From Erwinia sp. E_sp_B01_1 (GTDB taxonomy: Bacteria; Pseudomonadota; Gammaproteobacteria; Enterobacterales; Enterobacteriaceae): a stretch of DNA of 64,000 nt. Every line of letters begins with the position of its first letter. Position 1 is the stretch's first letter. A program made the translations under genes and the position numbers. The stretch spans positions 1,674,001 to 1,738,000 of the forward strand of contig NZ_CP142208.1 in the NCBI RefSeq assembly GCF_036865545.1. The letters are read 5' to 3'. The notes under the pieces were generated by a model that saw only the letters and a list, made by a program, of their open reading frames with translations, was not told where the DNA came from and did not search any database. Below, one piece after another: positions 46,855-56,212 of the stretch.

Positions 46855-47379
46855 TCAGGCTTCCTGCCGGTGCAGATGATGATAGCCACGATCGAAATAG
46901 ATCAGGCCGTGGGTGTTTTCGTTACAAACCAGTGCCTGGGCTTCGCACACCAGCACATCGTGCGTGCCTACACTCATTACCTGCGTGACCCTGCAGTCGA
47001 AGGAGGCCACCGCACCGGCCAGAATCGGGGAGCCGGTCACCAGCTTTGACCATTCTGCAGCAATAAAACGCTCTGCCATGGGGGTCTTGCCGCCAAACAA
47101 AGCCGACAGGGATTCGTGGCCGGCTGCCAGCGTGTTCACGCACAGTTGCTGATTGGTTTTGAACACCTCGTACACTGACGCAGAGCGATTAAGACAGACC
47201 AGCAGCGTTGGCGGGGAATCGGTAACGCTGCAAACCGCCGAAGCGGTAAACCCGGCTCGTCCAGCCGGACCATCGGTGGTGATGATATTGACGGCAGCGC
47301 CAAGGCGCGCCATCGCGTTACGAAACTCCTGTTTTTCAACGCCCGGCTTCAGCGCGGGCGAAAGGGTTGCCAGAGACAT
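46855..47379 (-). CDS. rutF: FMN reductase RutF
   Basis: A 174-residue NADH:FMN oxidoreductase of the flavin reductase-like family; it regenerates FMNH2 for the monooxygenase Rut[21 protein letters not shown] and the C-terminal LIYFDRGYH are typical. ATG 47379 with TAAGGAG upstream is chosen over a longer frame from 47466. Confidence 0.94.
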   Translation of the reverse strand: MSLATLSPALKPGVEKQEFRNAMARLGAAVNIITTDGPAGRAGFTASAVCSVTDSPPTLLVCLNRSASVYEVFKTNQQLCVNTLAAGHESLSALFGGKTPMAERFIAAEWSKLVTGSPILAGAVASFDCRVTQVMSVGTHDVLVCEAQALVCNENTHGLIYFDRGYHHLHRQEA

Positions 47380-47389
47380 TGTTTGCTCC

Positions 47390-47980
47390 TTACGCCAGGA
47401 TAGCGGCATCGGTAAATGAAAGGCGGGGCAGGCGTGCATAAACCTTGCTGGCATCGCCGTAGCCAATGTTAATCAGCAAATTGCTTTTCCAGCCGTTGTC
47501 AGCAAAGAATGCGGCATCAACCGCAGCGCGATCAAAGCCCGACATCGGTCCGGTATCCAGCCCGATAGCGCGGCAGGCCGCAATCAGATAAGCCGCCTGC
47601 AGGGAGCTGTTACGAAATGCCGTCTCTTCCGCCAGAGCCGGGCTGCTGGTAAACCAGGCTCTGGCATCGGCATGGGGAAAGAGCTGCGGCAATTGATCAA
47701 AGAAAGCGGGATCCCAGGCCACGATGGCGGTCACCGGAGCGGTCATGGTCTTTTCAAGATTGCCGCTGGATAAGGTGGGCTTCAGTCTGGCTTTCCCCTC
47801 TTCACTGCGGACAAAGCAAAATCGGGCCGGGCTACAGTTGGCTGAAGTAGGCCCCATTTTTACCAGGTCATACAGCGCCTGAATCTGTTGATCGGTCACT
47901 GGCCGGTTCTGCCAGCCGTTGTGGGTGCGTGCTGCGGTGAATAATGTCTCTAACGCCAGGGAATTCAGGGCTTCTGCCAT
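47390..47980 (-). CDS. rutE: Malonic semialdehyde reductase RutE
   Basis: A 196-residue nitroreductase-fold flavoprotein. In the Rut pathway it (with YdfG) reduces malonic semialdehyde to 3-hydroxypropionate. [33 protein letters not shown] and [11 protein letters not shown] match the RutE/HadB group. The start overlaps rutD by 16 bases. Confidence 0.94.
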   Translation of the reverse strand: MAEALNSLALETLFTAARTHNGWQNRPVTDQQIQALYDLVKMGPTSANCSPARFCFVRSEEGKARLKPTLSSGNLEKTMTAPVTAIVAWDPAFFDQLPQLFPHADARAWFTSSPALAEETAFRNSSLQAAYLIAACRAIGLDTGPMSGFDRAAVDAAFFADNGWKSNLLINIGYGDASKVYARLPRLSFTDAAILA

Positions 47981-48789
47981 AACGGCTCCGGTTCAGCTGG
48001 GGAGGAGGCTGGCGTAATTTCGTCCAGCCAGTTCAGTAACAAAGGGTTAAAGGTCTTACTGTCGGTAACGCTCATCGCGTGTCCACCCCAGGCCATCTTT
48101 TTCAGGGTGGCATGAGGCAGCGCCTCACAGAGCGTTTGTGAACAGGTCCAGGGCACCAGCAGATCGTCCTGCGAACACACCAGCAGAACGGGTTGGGTCA
48201 CTGAACTGGCCTGTTCGGTGAAATCGCAGGCCATCAGCGCTTTCAGGCGTCGGAGTAAATTGTCGCGGCCTTGAAAATGTGCGGTATGCAGGGCATCTTC
48301 AGCTTCAATACGTGCCTGATTGTCAGCAAGCCAGTCAGCAGGATAGAGAAACAGGGGCTGCGCCCGGACATAAGATTCCACGCCAACATGCAACAACAGC
48401 TCCTGGCGCACGGTGAAACAGCGCCGGGTATGAGCATTGAGCCGCAGCCAGCCATTGACAATAACCAGTCCGTCTACCCGTTGCGGGTAGTCGATCGCCA
48501 ACTGCATCGCCACCATGCCCCCTAACGCATGACCGATCACGATATAGCGTTCAATCTCCCTTGAGGCGAGTTCATCAGCCAGTTCGGCAGCCATATCCTT
48601 CATGCTGTACCCTTCCGGCAGGGCGTCCGGACTCCGTCCCGTCCCGCGCTGGTCATAGACCACCACGCGGTATTTCAGACGAAGTTCATTTAACTGCGGC
48701 AGCCAGAAATTGCCCAGCCCGCCTAAACCAGCCGACAGCACCAGCGTGGCTGCCTGGGGATGGGTCAAACCTGACACTTCAATATGCAT
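47965..48789 (-). CDS. rutD: Aminoacrylate hydrolase RutD
   Basis: A 274-residue alpha/beta hydrolase that speeds hydrolysis of 3-aminoacrylate to malonic semialdehyde. The nucleophile elbow reads GHALGG, with Ala where serine hydrolases have Ser; as I recall this is normal for RutD, whose catalysis does not use a serine nucleophile. [11 protein letters not shown] and the C-terminal GGHAMSVTD with the family histidine are visible. Confidence 0.93.
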   Translation of the reverse strand: MHIEVSGLTHPQAATLVLSAGLGGLGNFWLPQLNELRLKYRVVVYDQRGTGRSPDALPEGYSMKDMAAELADELASREIERYIVIGHALGGMVAMQLAIDYPQRVDGLVIVNGWLRLNAHTRRCFTVRQELLLHVGVESYVRAQPLFLYPADWLADNQARIEAEDALHTAHFQGRDNLLRRLKALMACDFTEQASSVTQPVLLVCSQDDLLVPWTCSQTLCEALPHATLKKMAWGGHAMSVTDSKTFNPLLLNWLDEITPASSPAEPEPLWQKP

Positions 48790-48800
48790 AGCGTCCTCCG

Positions 48801-49187
48801 CTATTTGCCGATGTGGGCGACGCTGGCGATTTCCACCAGCGCGTCAGGTTTTACCAGACCGCACTGAATGCAGAAACGAGCCGGTTTTTCACCAGGGAAA
48901 TATTCGGCGTAGACGGCGTTAATCGCCGCATAGTTGCTCCAGTCAGTGAGAAAAATGGAGTTGAACGTCACGTCGTCCATCGTGCCACCGGCGGTTTCAA
49001 TCACGCTCTTGATGGTTTCCAGAACGTGGCGGGTCTGCGCGGCAGCATCCCCTACGTGCACCACGTTATTCTCTTTATCGAACGGCAGCGTGCCTGAAAC
49101 GTAAACCACGCCATCGGCCAGGGTACCCGGTACAAAAGGCGCAATCGGAACCGAAGTTCCTGGTGGGGTGATAATGGTTTTTGGCAT
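48801..49187 (-). CDS. rutC: 3-aminoacrylate deaminase RutC (Rid family)
   Basis: A 128-residue YjgF/YER057c/UK114 protein that acts on the peroxyureidoacrylate/aminoacrylate branch of the Rut pathway. The signature [18 protein letters not shown] lies at the C-terminal end, with [14 protein letters not shown] near the start. Confidence 0.95.
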   Translation of the reverse strand: MPKTIITPPGTSVPIAPFVPGTLADGVVYVSGTLPFDKENNVVHVGDAAAQTRHVLETIKSVIETAGGTMDDVTFNSIFLTDWSNYAAINAVYAEYFPGEKPARFCIQCGLVKPDALVEIASVAHIGK

Positions 49188-49215
49188 TGCATTTTCTCCG
49201 GTGGATCAGCCAGAA

Positions 49216-49962
49216 TCAGGCCGTCTGGGTCTGTGGTGCGGACGCTGTCTGTAGCGCAGAGCAGAACGTCGTGACATCAGAGACCCAGCCGAAGAAGGTC
49301 TCAATATTGAAAATGGCCGCCTGCTGAGCGAAAAGGGGGCCAGCCTGATATGTGGCGTCCTCCAGCACGATGCCGAAATATTCCAGGAAGAAGCCATCAC
49401 GCAGGGTGGATTCAACACAGACGTTGGTGGCGATGCCGGTAAATACCAGATGGCGGATGCCCCGGCTGCGTAACATGCTGTCCAGCGGGGTATTGAAAAA
49501 GCCGCTGTATCGGGGTTTTGGCAGCACAATATCGCCAGGCTGAGGCTGTAACTGATCCACGAGATCATAATCCCAGCCGCCTTTCGCCAGCAGCTTGCCT
49601 TCCAGTTCCGGGTTTTTCCGCATGGTCTTCAGCGCGTTGGATTTATGCCAGTTTGGCGAGCCAGGGCCCCCGGCTTCCACGTACTCTTGATCCCAGCCGT
49701 TCTGGAACCAGATAATCTGAATGCCTGCTTCGCGCGCGGCTTTCACCGCTATGTTGATTTTTTCAATCACCGGCAGCGTCGTCGAGACATCAAAGCCTGC
49801 AAGATCCAGATACCCACCGGGAGTGGCATAAGCATTCTGCATATCCACCACGATCAGCGCCGTTTGCTCCGGAGGAAAAGCGATCGCTTCCGGACGTGCA
49901 GGTAAAGTAAGTCTGTTTTTGCTGGAAGCAGTGGTACAGATTACGGTCTCTTTGCTGCTCAT
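49216..49962 (-). CDS. rutB: Ureidoacrylate amidohydrolase RutB
   Basis: A 248-residue isochorismatase-fold cysteine hydrolase that releases carbamate from (peroxy)ureidoacrylate. The triad is recognisable: Asp in IVVDMQNAY, a Lys in the [10 protein letters not shown] region, and Cys in [15 protein letters not shown]. It shares one base (TAATG) with rutA. Confidence 0.96.
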   Translation of the reverse strand: MSSKETVICTTASSKNRLTLPARPEAIAFPPEQTALIVVDMQNAYATPGGYLDLAGFDVSTTLPVIEKINIAVKAAREAGIQIIWFQNGWDQEYVEAGGPGSPNWHKSNALKTMRKNPELEGKLLAKGGWDYDLVDQLQPQPGDIVLPKPRYSGFFNTPLDSMLRSRGIRHLVFTGIATNVCVESTLRDGFFLEYFGIVLEDATYQAGPLFAQQAAIFNIETFFGWVSDVTTFCSALQTASAPQTQTA

Positions 49963-51053
49963 TACGCAACCTCCTTCGCGGCTTCAATGGATTCGATACG
50001 GCACTGCATCAGGGGCTGGATGCGTTCGCCAAAGTTTTCGATGCCCTGCAAAAAGTCATCAAAAGTCAGCAGCACGCCCTGGGTGCCCTCTACGGTAGCC
50101 ACCTCATCCAGCATACGGGCTACGTTGGCATAAGAGCCGACAAGCGTGCCCATATTGATATTCACCGCAGAGGTGGGATCGGCCATCTGACGAACATTGG
50201 TATCGCTGCCGGAGCGCTTATCCTGCTGACTTTGGGTGGTGAGCCACGAGAGAGCCTCTTCATCGGCGCCTTCTTTATAGTGCTCCCACTTTGCACGGGC
50301 AGCTTCGTCGGTCTCATCCGCAATGATCATAAACAGCACATAGGATCCGACATCGCGGCCCGCTTCATCGGCAGCCGCTTTCATACGGATCGCCGTTGGT
50401 GCGAAGGCGGTTGGGGTATTGACGCCCTTACCGAAACAGAAGTTGTAGTCCGCGTGTTTTGCCGAGAAGGCCATACCGGCATCGCTTTGCCCGGCGCAAA
50501 TCACTTTCATTGGCTTTTGCGGCTGTGGGCTGAGGCGGCAGTCGTTCATGGTGAAGAACTCACCTTTGAGGTCAGATTTTCCCGTGCCCCACAGATCGCG
50601 CAGCACTGAGACATACTCGGTCAGATAGTCATAGCGACGGGAGAAATACTCATCGCCGGGCCAGATGCCCATCTGATCGTATTCGGGCTTCTGCCAGCCT
50701 GTTACCAGGTTAACGCCGAAACGACCACCGGAGATGGAATCTACCGTAGAGGCCATGCGCGCCACGATAGCGGGTGGCAACGTCAGGGTAGCCGCAGTGG
50801 CATAAATTTCGATACGGGAGGTGACGGCAGCCAGGCCAGCCATCAGCGTGAAGGACTCCAGATTGTGATCCCAGAATTCAGTTTTACCGCCAAAACCGCG
50901 CAGCTTAATCATCGACAGCGCAAAATCGAAATGATAATGCTCGGCCTTCAGCACGATAGCTTTATTGAGTTCAAAAGAGGGCATGTACTGAGGAGCATTG
51001 GTCGAGATCAACCAGCCATTATTGCCAATTGGGATAAACACACCGATTTTCAT
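49962..51053 (-). CDS. rutA: Pyrimidine monooxygenase RutA
   Basis: A 363-residue luciferase-like FMN monooxygenase that opens the uracil ring between N3 and C4, the first step of the pathway. The N-terminus [17 protein letters not shown] and [20 protein letters not shown] are diagnostic. GGAGG precedes the ATG. Upstream lies a sigma-54 promoter, consistent with nitrogen control. Confidence 0.97.
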   Translation of the reverse strand: MKIGVFIPIGNNGWLISTNAPQYMPSFELNKAIVLKAEHYHFDFALSMIKLRGFGGKTEFWDHNLESFTLMAGLAAVTSRIEIYATAATLTLPPAIVARMASTVDSISGGRFGVNLVTGWQKPEYDQMGIWPGDEYFSRRYDYLTEYVSVLRDLWGTGKSDLKGEFFTMNDCRLSPQPQKPMKVICAGQSDAGMAFSAKHADYNFCFGKGVNTPTAFAPTAIRMKAAADEAGRDVGSYVLFMIIADETDEAARAKWEHYKEGADEEALSWLTTQSQQDKRSGSDTNVRQMADPTSAVNINMGTLVGSYANVARMLDEVATVEGTQGVLLTFDDFLQGIENFGERIQPLMQCRIESIEAAKEVA

Positions 51054-51140
51054 TGGGATACCTCCGGGTCTGCGTTAGGGTCGATTCCCGCGCTGCCGTG
51101 CTTCCTGCACTCTCCCTGATGCGGCGCTCGGCAGGGAAGT

Positions 51141-51156
51141 TGCAAAGGCTGTGCCA
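51141..51156 (-). promoter_or_regulatory. Sigma-54 promoter of the rut operon
   Basis: On the minus strand TGGCACAGCCTTTGCA matches the RpoN consensus TGGCAC-N5-TTGCA at all fixed positions, about 88 bases before the rutA ATG. In E. coli rutA is NtrC/sigma-54 dependent. No clean NtrC dimer site could be assigned by eye upstream. Confidence 0.88.
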
Positions 51157-51229
51157 GTTTATAAATAGCTATATTTTTCAGTTTGTTGGCTGATTGGTGT
51201 TAAAATCATGTGGAGCAAATGGTCTGAAA

Positions 51230-51245
51230 TGGACCATTTGGTAAA
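51230..51245 (+). promoter_or_regulatory. RutR operator
   Basis: TGGACCATTTGGTAAA agrees with the RutR consensus TTGACCA-N2-TGGTCAA at 12 of 14 fixed positions. It also overlaps a second inverted repeat, AAATGGTC (51218-51225) with GACCATTT (51233-51240). It lies between divergent rutA and rutR, so it can act on either. Confidence 0.75.
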
Positions 51246-51351
51246 AAATATGTGCACAGAAATCAGGCGGCGCTGTTCAATTTGAGTGCATTAGGCCTGC
51301 GGTGTGAGATTTGTTATCATCCTGGCAACCCACATGGATCATGAGGTCTCA

Positions 51352-51999
51352 GTGAATTCTACAGATAAGTTACCGGCGAAGGCGCCCACGCGTCGCTCAC
51401 GTGCGGTTGCTGCGAAACGAACGGCGATCCTCAATGCGGCGCTGGCATTGTTTTCGCAATTCGGCGTGCATGGCACCAGCCTGGATAAAGTTGCGGAAGC
51501 GGCCGATGTCTCCAAAACCAATCTCCTCTATTATTTTCCCTCCAAAGAAGCGCTCTATATTGCCGTGCTGAAAGATATTCTGGATGTGTGGCTGGCACCG
51601 CTGCGCGCGTTAAGAGAAGATCAGCAGCCTCTCGAGGCAATCCGCGATTACATCAGGCTCAAGCTGGAGGTATCGCGCGATCATCCGCAGGCTTCCCGAC
51701 TGTTTTGCATGGAAATGCTGCAGGGGGCACCTTTGCTTAAAGGTGAGCTGGAAGGCGATTTAAAAGGGCTGGTGGATGAGAAGTCAGCCGTGATTGAGGG
51801 CTGGATAACCCAGGGCAAACTGGCTGCTGTGGAGCCTCATCATCTGATTTTTATGCTCTGGGCGACCACGCAGCACTACGCAGACTTCTCCACCCAGGTG
51901 GAAGCCGTAACCGGTCAGACGCTGAGCGACCAGGGATTTTTCAACCAGACGTTAGAGAACGTGCAGCGAATGGTGATTGAAGGGATCCGGGTTCGTTAA
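51352..51999 (+). CDS. rutR: TetR-family pyrimidine regulator RutR
   Basis: A 215-residue TetR-type repressor that senses uracil/thymine and controls the rut operon and other nitrogen and pyrimidine genes. The N-terminal HTH is FSQFGVHGTSLDKVAEAADV followed by SKTNLLYYFPSKEALY; the C-terminal domain matches RutR (SRLFCMEMLQGAPLL; MLWATTQHYADF). GTG 51352 has GAGG five bases upstream and gives about the E. coli length (212); an ATG at 51334 lacks a ribosome-binding site. Confidence 0.93.
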   Translation: MNSTDKLPAKAPTRRSRAVAAKRTAILNAALALFSQFGVHGTSLDKVAEAADVSKTNLLYYFPSKEALYIAVLKDILDVWLAPLRALREDQQPLEAIRDYIRLKLEVSRDHPQASRLFCMEMLQGAPLLKGELEGDLKGLVDEKSAVIEGWITQGKLAAVEPHHLIFMLWATTQHYADFSTQVEAVTGQTLSDQGFFNQTLENVQRMVIEGIRVR

Positions 52000-52021
52000 A
52001 AAACGGGCCAGAACGGCCCGT
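51998..52021 (-). terminator. cycA terminator
   Basis: Perfect stem ACGGGCC / GGCCCGT with a five-base loop. On the minus strand it is followed by T6, next to the rutR stop on the opposite strand. Confidence 0.82.
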
Positions 52022-52032
52022 CGAATTGCTTT

Positions 52033-53427
52033 TTAAGCCTGTTTTCTTTTGCGCAACCACCAGCCGATGCCCAGCATAACAAACCACAACGGGGTCACCA
52101 TCAGCGCCTGACGGGTATCCTCCTGCAGCGTCAGCAGCACCAGCACAAAGGCAAAGAACGCGATGCAGACCCAGCACATGAACCTGCCCATCGGCATCTT
52201 ATAGCTGGACTCAGCGTGCAGCTCCGGACGCTTCTTACGGTATGCCAGGTATGAACAGAGAATAATCGTCCAGACAAACATAAACAGGATGGCGGAAACG
52301 GTGGTCACCAGCGTAAACACCTGCATCACGTTCGGGATTAAATAGATCAGAGCCACGCCGCCCAGAAGGCACAGGCAGGAGAAGAACAAGCCGGTGGTAG
52401 GCACGGCACGACGCGAAAGCAGACCAAAACGGCGATGCGCCACGCCCTGCTGTGCCAGACCATAGAGCATCCGGCTGGTGGAGAAGATGCCGCTGTTAGC
52501 AGAAGAGGCCGCCGAGGTCAGCACCACAAAGTTGACGATACTTGCAGCAGCCGGCAGGCCAATCAGCATAAACATCTCAACGAACGGGCTGCGGTCAGCA
52601 ACCACGCTGTTCCACGGCGTTACCGCCATGATCACCAGCAGGGCCAGCACGTAAAACATAATGATGCGCAGCGGAATGGCGTTGATCGCCCGTGGCAGCA
52701 CTTTTTTCGGGTCATGCGTTTCTGCGGCAGCGGTCCCTACCAGTTCAATCCCTACAAAAGCAAATACCGCTATCTGGAAGCCGGCAAAGAAGCCACTCAG
52801 CCCTTTAGGGAACATGCCACCATGATCCCAGATATTACTGATGGCAGCAGTGCCCCCGCCCGGAGAAGGATAATGCATGGCCACCAGCACGATCCCGGTG
52901 GCAATCAGCGCCACAATGGCGACGATTTTGATGATCGCAAACCAGAACTCCATCTCTCCGAACAGCTTCACCGTCGCGATATTCAGCGACAGGAACACGA
53001 AGATACAGAGCAGAGCGCTCATCCAGATTGAGAAGTCCGGGAACCAGAGCTGAAAGTAGGAACTGATGGCCACCACATCGGCAATCCCGGTCACAACCCA
53101 GCAGAACCAGTAGGTCCAGCCGGTGAAATAGCCAGCCCAGGGGCCAAGCAGGTCCGCTGCGAAATCGCTGAACGACTTGTATTCAAGGTTGGAAAGCAGC
53201 AGTTCGCCCATGGCCCGCATCACGAAAAACAGCATGAAACCGATGATCATATAAACGAAAATGATCGACGGCCCGGCCAGACTGATGGTTTTTCCAGACC
53301 CCATAAACAGGCCGGTGCCGATAGCACCACCGATCGCGATGAGCTGGATATGACGATTATGCAGAGTGCGCCGTAGCTCAACCGGTGCCTCTTCGCTGAG
53401 CTGCGACTCTTTTATTTGGTCAACCAT
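52033..53427 (-). CDS. cycA: CycA-like D-serine/D-alanine/glycine permease
   Basis: A 464-residue amino acid permease with about 12 hydrophobic helices. Very close to E. coli CycA through LRRTLHNRHIQLIAIGGAIG, FVGIELVGTAAAE and VVLTSAASSANSGIFSTSR; it would import D-alanine, D-serine, glycine and D-cycloserine with protons. ATG 53427 (MVDQIKESQL) matches the CycA N-terminus. The location next to rutR differs from E. coli, so this could be a paralogue. Confidence 0.88.
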   Translation of the reverse strand: MVDQIKESQLSEEAPVELRRTLHNRHIQLIAIGGAIGTGLFMGSGKTISLAGPSIIFVYMIIGFMLFFVMRAMGELLLSNLEYKSFSDFAADLLGPWAGYFTGWTYWFCWVVTGIADVVAISSYFQLWFPDFSIWMSALLCIFVFLSLNIATVKLFGEMEFWFAIIKIVAIVALIATGIVLVAMHYPSPGGGTAAISNIWDHGGMFPKGLSGFFAGFQIAVFAFVGIELVGTAAAETHDPKKVLPRAINAIPLRIIMFYVLALLVIMAVTPWNSVVADRSPFVEMFMLIGLPAAASIVNFVVLTSAASSANSGIFSTSRMLYGLAQQGVAHRRFGLLSRRAVPTTGLFFSCLCLLGGVALIYLIPNVMQVFTLVTTVSAILFMFVWTIILCSYLAYRKKRPELHAESSYKMPMGRFMCWVCIAFFAFVLVLLTLQEDTRQALMVTPLWFVMLGIGWWLRKRKQA

Positions 53428-53629
53428 AACGGAGTTTTTTCCTGTCCTGTATGTGATGTTATGTAAGCTCTGAAGGCTTTTACGGCGCAAAGCTTAACGT
53501 AAAAGCCCCCGGAAGGCAGGTAAAGTTCGGTATAACCAGACTGATTGCACAAAAACGCCGCTACACTTTTACTTCAGCTAACCGTGGGCTGAAGGCCTGC
53601 CCAATACGGGCTAAAGCGAGAGGGAAGAG

Positions 53630-54337
53630 ATGGGGTTGATGAAAGGAGCGTTGGCTCTTGCAGGCGTTATGCTACTGCTACTGGCTATAGCGCCCTGGTT
53701 TGAGAAAAATTTGCCGCCGGGCTGGAACCCCTTCACGCCGCTTGAGGTCACCGATCCGCCCACCTTTATTACCCGTTATAAAATCAAACGCCTTTCAGGC
53801 AATGTTGCAGGCTGCCTTGCGGCCCTGCAAAAAGCTCAGCAGCAGGGCTATATCCGCTTCAGCCAGCCCCCGCCGTCCAGCGGCAATTGCCCTCTGCCAG
53901 CACCGGTGAGAGTGCAAAGTTTTGGCGACGTCAGGCTGAGCTCGAGCTTTCTGGCAAGCTGTTCCCTGGCGCTGAGCACCACGATGTTTGTTACACAAAC
54001 GGCAAAACCGCTGGCGGCGGCAGAATTGGGTTCCCCGCTGGCACGTATCGATCACCTCGGGAGTTATGCCTGCAGAAATATCTATCACCGTGCTGAAGGA
54101 CGCCTGAGCGAACATGCCACAGCGGATGCGCTGGACATCGCAGGGTTCAGGCTGGCTAATGGCAAATCGATTAGTGTGCTTAAAGTATGGCCCCGTCAGG
54201 AAAAAGAGTCTCACTGGCTGCACCAGGTATTCCAGCAGAGTTGTCAGTTTTACGGCAACTCGATTGGCCCTGATTACAACGCCGCCCATGCCAACCATTT
54301 TCATCTTGGGATGCGTGGATTTGGCGTCTGTCGCTAA
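53630..54337 (+). CDS. Extensin-family exported protein
   Basis: A 235-residue protein with an N-terminal hydrophobic anchor or signal (ALALAGVMLLLLAIAPWF, residues about 6-24) and an Extensin-like_C domain (about 60-235). The latter carries the metallopeptidase-like elements SYACRNIY, LSEHATADALDIAGF and HANHFHLGMRG. This fold is related to D,D-peptidases of the M15/LAS type, so cell-wall binding or hydrolysis is plausible but unproven. GAGGGAAGAG precedes the ATG. Confidence 0.85.
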   Translation: MGLMKGALALAGVMLLLLAIAPWFEKNLPPGWNPFTPLEVTDPPTFITRYKIKRLSGNVAGCLAALQKAQQQGYIRFSQPPPSSGNCPLPAPVRVQSFGDVRLSSSFLASCSLALSTTMFVTQTAKPLAAAELGSPLARIDHLGSYACRNIYHRAEGRLSEHATADALDIAGFRLANGKSISVLKVWPRQEKESHWLHQVFQQSCQFYGNSIGPDYNAAHANHFHLGMRGFGVCR

Positions 54338-55364
54338 CACCACGTTTGAGTTTTGGAGCAGCATTATTTTGTTTGCAGATCAGTTGAAACAAAGCCGGAT
54401 AACATTGCCTTATCAGCAGGGCTTCTGAAGAGAGCAGGTGCTGAGGCAACTGATTCTGAAAATCACGCGGAGTGGCAACCAGCGGATAACACCCCCAGTC
54501 AGATTAATAATCAGCCAGAAATGTTGTGTGCGTTTTTTCATCAGAAAGCCTGGCAATGCCTGCACTTTTAAAGAAGCTCATCACCATAAACGCCACCAGC
54601 CAGCCGAAGAATAAGCGGAAATTCAAAAACAATTAACTGAAGTCCCCGAACCATGAAGAAAATTTAGTTTATTATTGAAACTATCCACTCTGAAACAAAA
54701 TTCGATCACTTTGATAAATTAATTATCATGTAAAACAAGTGGTTATATGTTTCTTTCCGGTTAAGCAGTGGCGTGGCAGAGTGAACGCAAACTTCCAGCT
54801 TAATTCACAGGTTCATGTTGTTAACGCCAAAAAATAAGCTTATACACTTACTTTATAAGGGGTTATTAATGAGGTTATGGGCTTGTGCTTAAGCTTTCAT
54901 TAAAAGCAAATCCCCGTAAAATAAAATAATAAAAACATTAGAATCATAATCTTACTAATATTTTGTCATGGTAATACTCAGGAGCAGTGCCGATGGCTGG
55001 CTGCGCATCAAGTAAAAATTCAGTTACTTAAAAATGCCTCTCGCGGGTCAAAAATATTGAATGTTTCCAGGAAAAATCCTATTCTAATCAGGCAAGGTAA
55101 ACAGACAAATCGGCTAAAAAATTTTCTCTTTTTTCGGGGTTTTCTCCTTTCTGAGCTATTTTTTCCCGGGTAATTTAGAGGAGGTTATTTTTAGATTGCT
55201 CTTTTTTTATACTGCTTCAGATGGCTATAAAACTGTTATTGGTTATTATTAATCCTGGGCAGAGACATAACACATTAATAATCTTTCTAGTTTCATTCAT
55301 TTTCCCCACTAAATGAAAAATTATAAACTGGATGCGGCTGGTGCTTCATCCCGGAGAGGGATAA
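54338..55364. other. AT-rich intergenic region without a convincing gene
   Basis: About 1 kb of low-G+C DNA between the extensin-family gene and the luxR gene. A short minus-strand open frame (54504-54632, 42 codons, starting TTG) has one hydrophobic stretch (FRLFFGWLVAFMVMSFF) but no recognised family and a poor start. A plus-strand frame at 54353-54571 has no gene-like features. The last 150 bases should contain the luxR promoter. Confidence 0.55.
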
Positions 55365-56087
55365 ATGACGGCAGACAGGTATTTGAATTGGCGAAATGAA
55401 ATCGAGTTGGCTTTCAATCAAATTTTTGTTGCATCTGATATAACAACGCTTATCGAACACCAGACGATTGCGCTGGGATTAGATTTTTATGCGCTGTATA
55501 TTCGTCATCCTGTGCCTTTTACCAGACCGAAAATTTTCATTTACAGCAGTTATCCTGAGAGATGGGTACGGACGTACCAGAAAGAGGGCTTTGCTGCCAT
55601 AGACCCTGTTATCGCAAATTGCCAGGTACCAGGTAAAATATTGTTGTGGGACGAGCCTTTGAGTCGCAGTGGTCGTAAAGTGTTTGAGGCCGCTAAAGAA
55701 CACGGTATTTATTCCGGATTTTCCTGCTCGGCGATGGCTAAAAATAGAGCCATTGGTATATTATCTATGGCCTCTGGTAAAACTTTCGAAAAGATTGAGT
55801 TAACGCCAGTTATGCAGCTTAAACTTCAGTATTTATTGGTACTTTCTCTTGAAGCGTTACAACGTGTTAAAGATATTTCCATGTCGGTGATGGATATGGA
55901 ATTAAGCCAGCGTGAGTTGGAAATCCTGAAATGGACCGCGGAAGGGAAAACCTCCGCAGAAATATCTCTGATTCTTTCAATTTCAGAGAATACGGTTAAT
56001 TTTCACCAAAAAAATATGCAAAAAAGGTTCAATGCGCCGAATAAAACTCAGGTGGCCTCATACGCAGCCGCAATCGGTTTACTTTAG
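55365..56087 (+). CDS. sdiA: SdiA-type LuxR-family quorum-sensing regulator
   Basis: A 240-residue transcription factor with an N-terminal autoinducer-binding domain and C-terminal LuxR HTH. Ligand-site residues Tyr63, Trp67, Tyr71 and Asp80 occupy the same positions as in E. coli SdiA (YPERWVRTYQ; AIDPV). The HTH half (LKWTAEGKTSAEISLILSIS then ENTVNFHQKNMQKRFNAPNK) is nearly identical to SdiA. Gene order (then yecF, uvrY, uvrC) is also that of sdiA. Unlike E. coli, a luxI gene follows directly. GGAGAGGG precedes ATG. Confidence 0.92.
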   Translation: MTADRYLNWRNEIELAFNQIFVASDITTLIEHQTIALGLDFYALYIRHPVPFTRPKIFIYSSYPERWVRTYQKEGFAAIDPVIANCQVPGKILLWDEPLSRSGRKVFEAAKEHGIYSGFSCSAMAKNRAIGILSMASGKTFEKIELTPVMQLKLQYLLVLSLEALQRVKDISMSVMDMELSQRELEILKWTAEGKTSAEISLILSISENTVNFHQKNMQKRFNAPNKTQVASYAAAIGLL

Positions 56088-56096
56088 GGGAGATGC

Positions 56097-56116
56097 AACT
56101 ACCAAATCTGGTAGTT
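56097..56116 (+). promoter_or_regulatory. Lux/phz-type box upstream of luxI
   Basis: AACTACCAAATCTGGTAGTT is a palindrome with two perfect 8-base arms and a 4-base centre, exactly lux-box length. It agrees with the Pseudomonas PhzR box (CACTACAAGATCTGGTAGTT, as I recall it) at 17 of 20 positions. It sits 10 bases after the luxR stop and 97 bases before the luxI ATG, in a position to control luxI. Confidence 0.8.
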
Positions 56117-56130
56117 TCGAATTACTTATC

Positions 56131-56159
56131 GGTTGTCTACCCTGCGCCCAGGGTAACAA
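56131..56159 (+). promoter_or_regulatory. Stem-loop in the luxI leader
   Basis: The perfect 7-base stem TACCCTG (56138-56144) and CAGGGTA (56149-56155) with a CGCC loop can be lengthened by flanking GTTG/CAAC. No T run follows, so it is not a standard terminator. Its role (mRNA stability, attenuation or none) is unknown. Confidence 0.5.
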
Positions 56160-56212
56160 CCCTGATCGTGCCGTCAGGAGCGGCGTTCACGAGGGAATGC
56201 GAGAGGGGATCA

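Noticed and set aside
51157..51303. NtrC enhancer sites upstream of the rut sigma-54 promoter
   Set aside because: Several GTGC-containing stretches exist but none forms a convincing GCAC-N7-GTGC dyad.
54353..54571. 72-codon plus-strand frame after the extensin-family gene
   Set aside because: No ribosome-binding site, no recognisable family, atypical composition.
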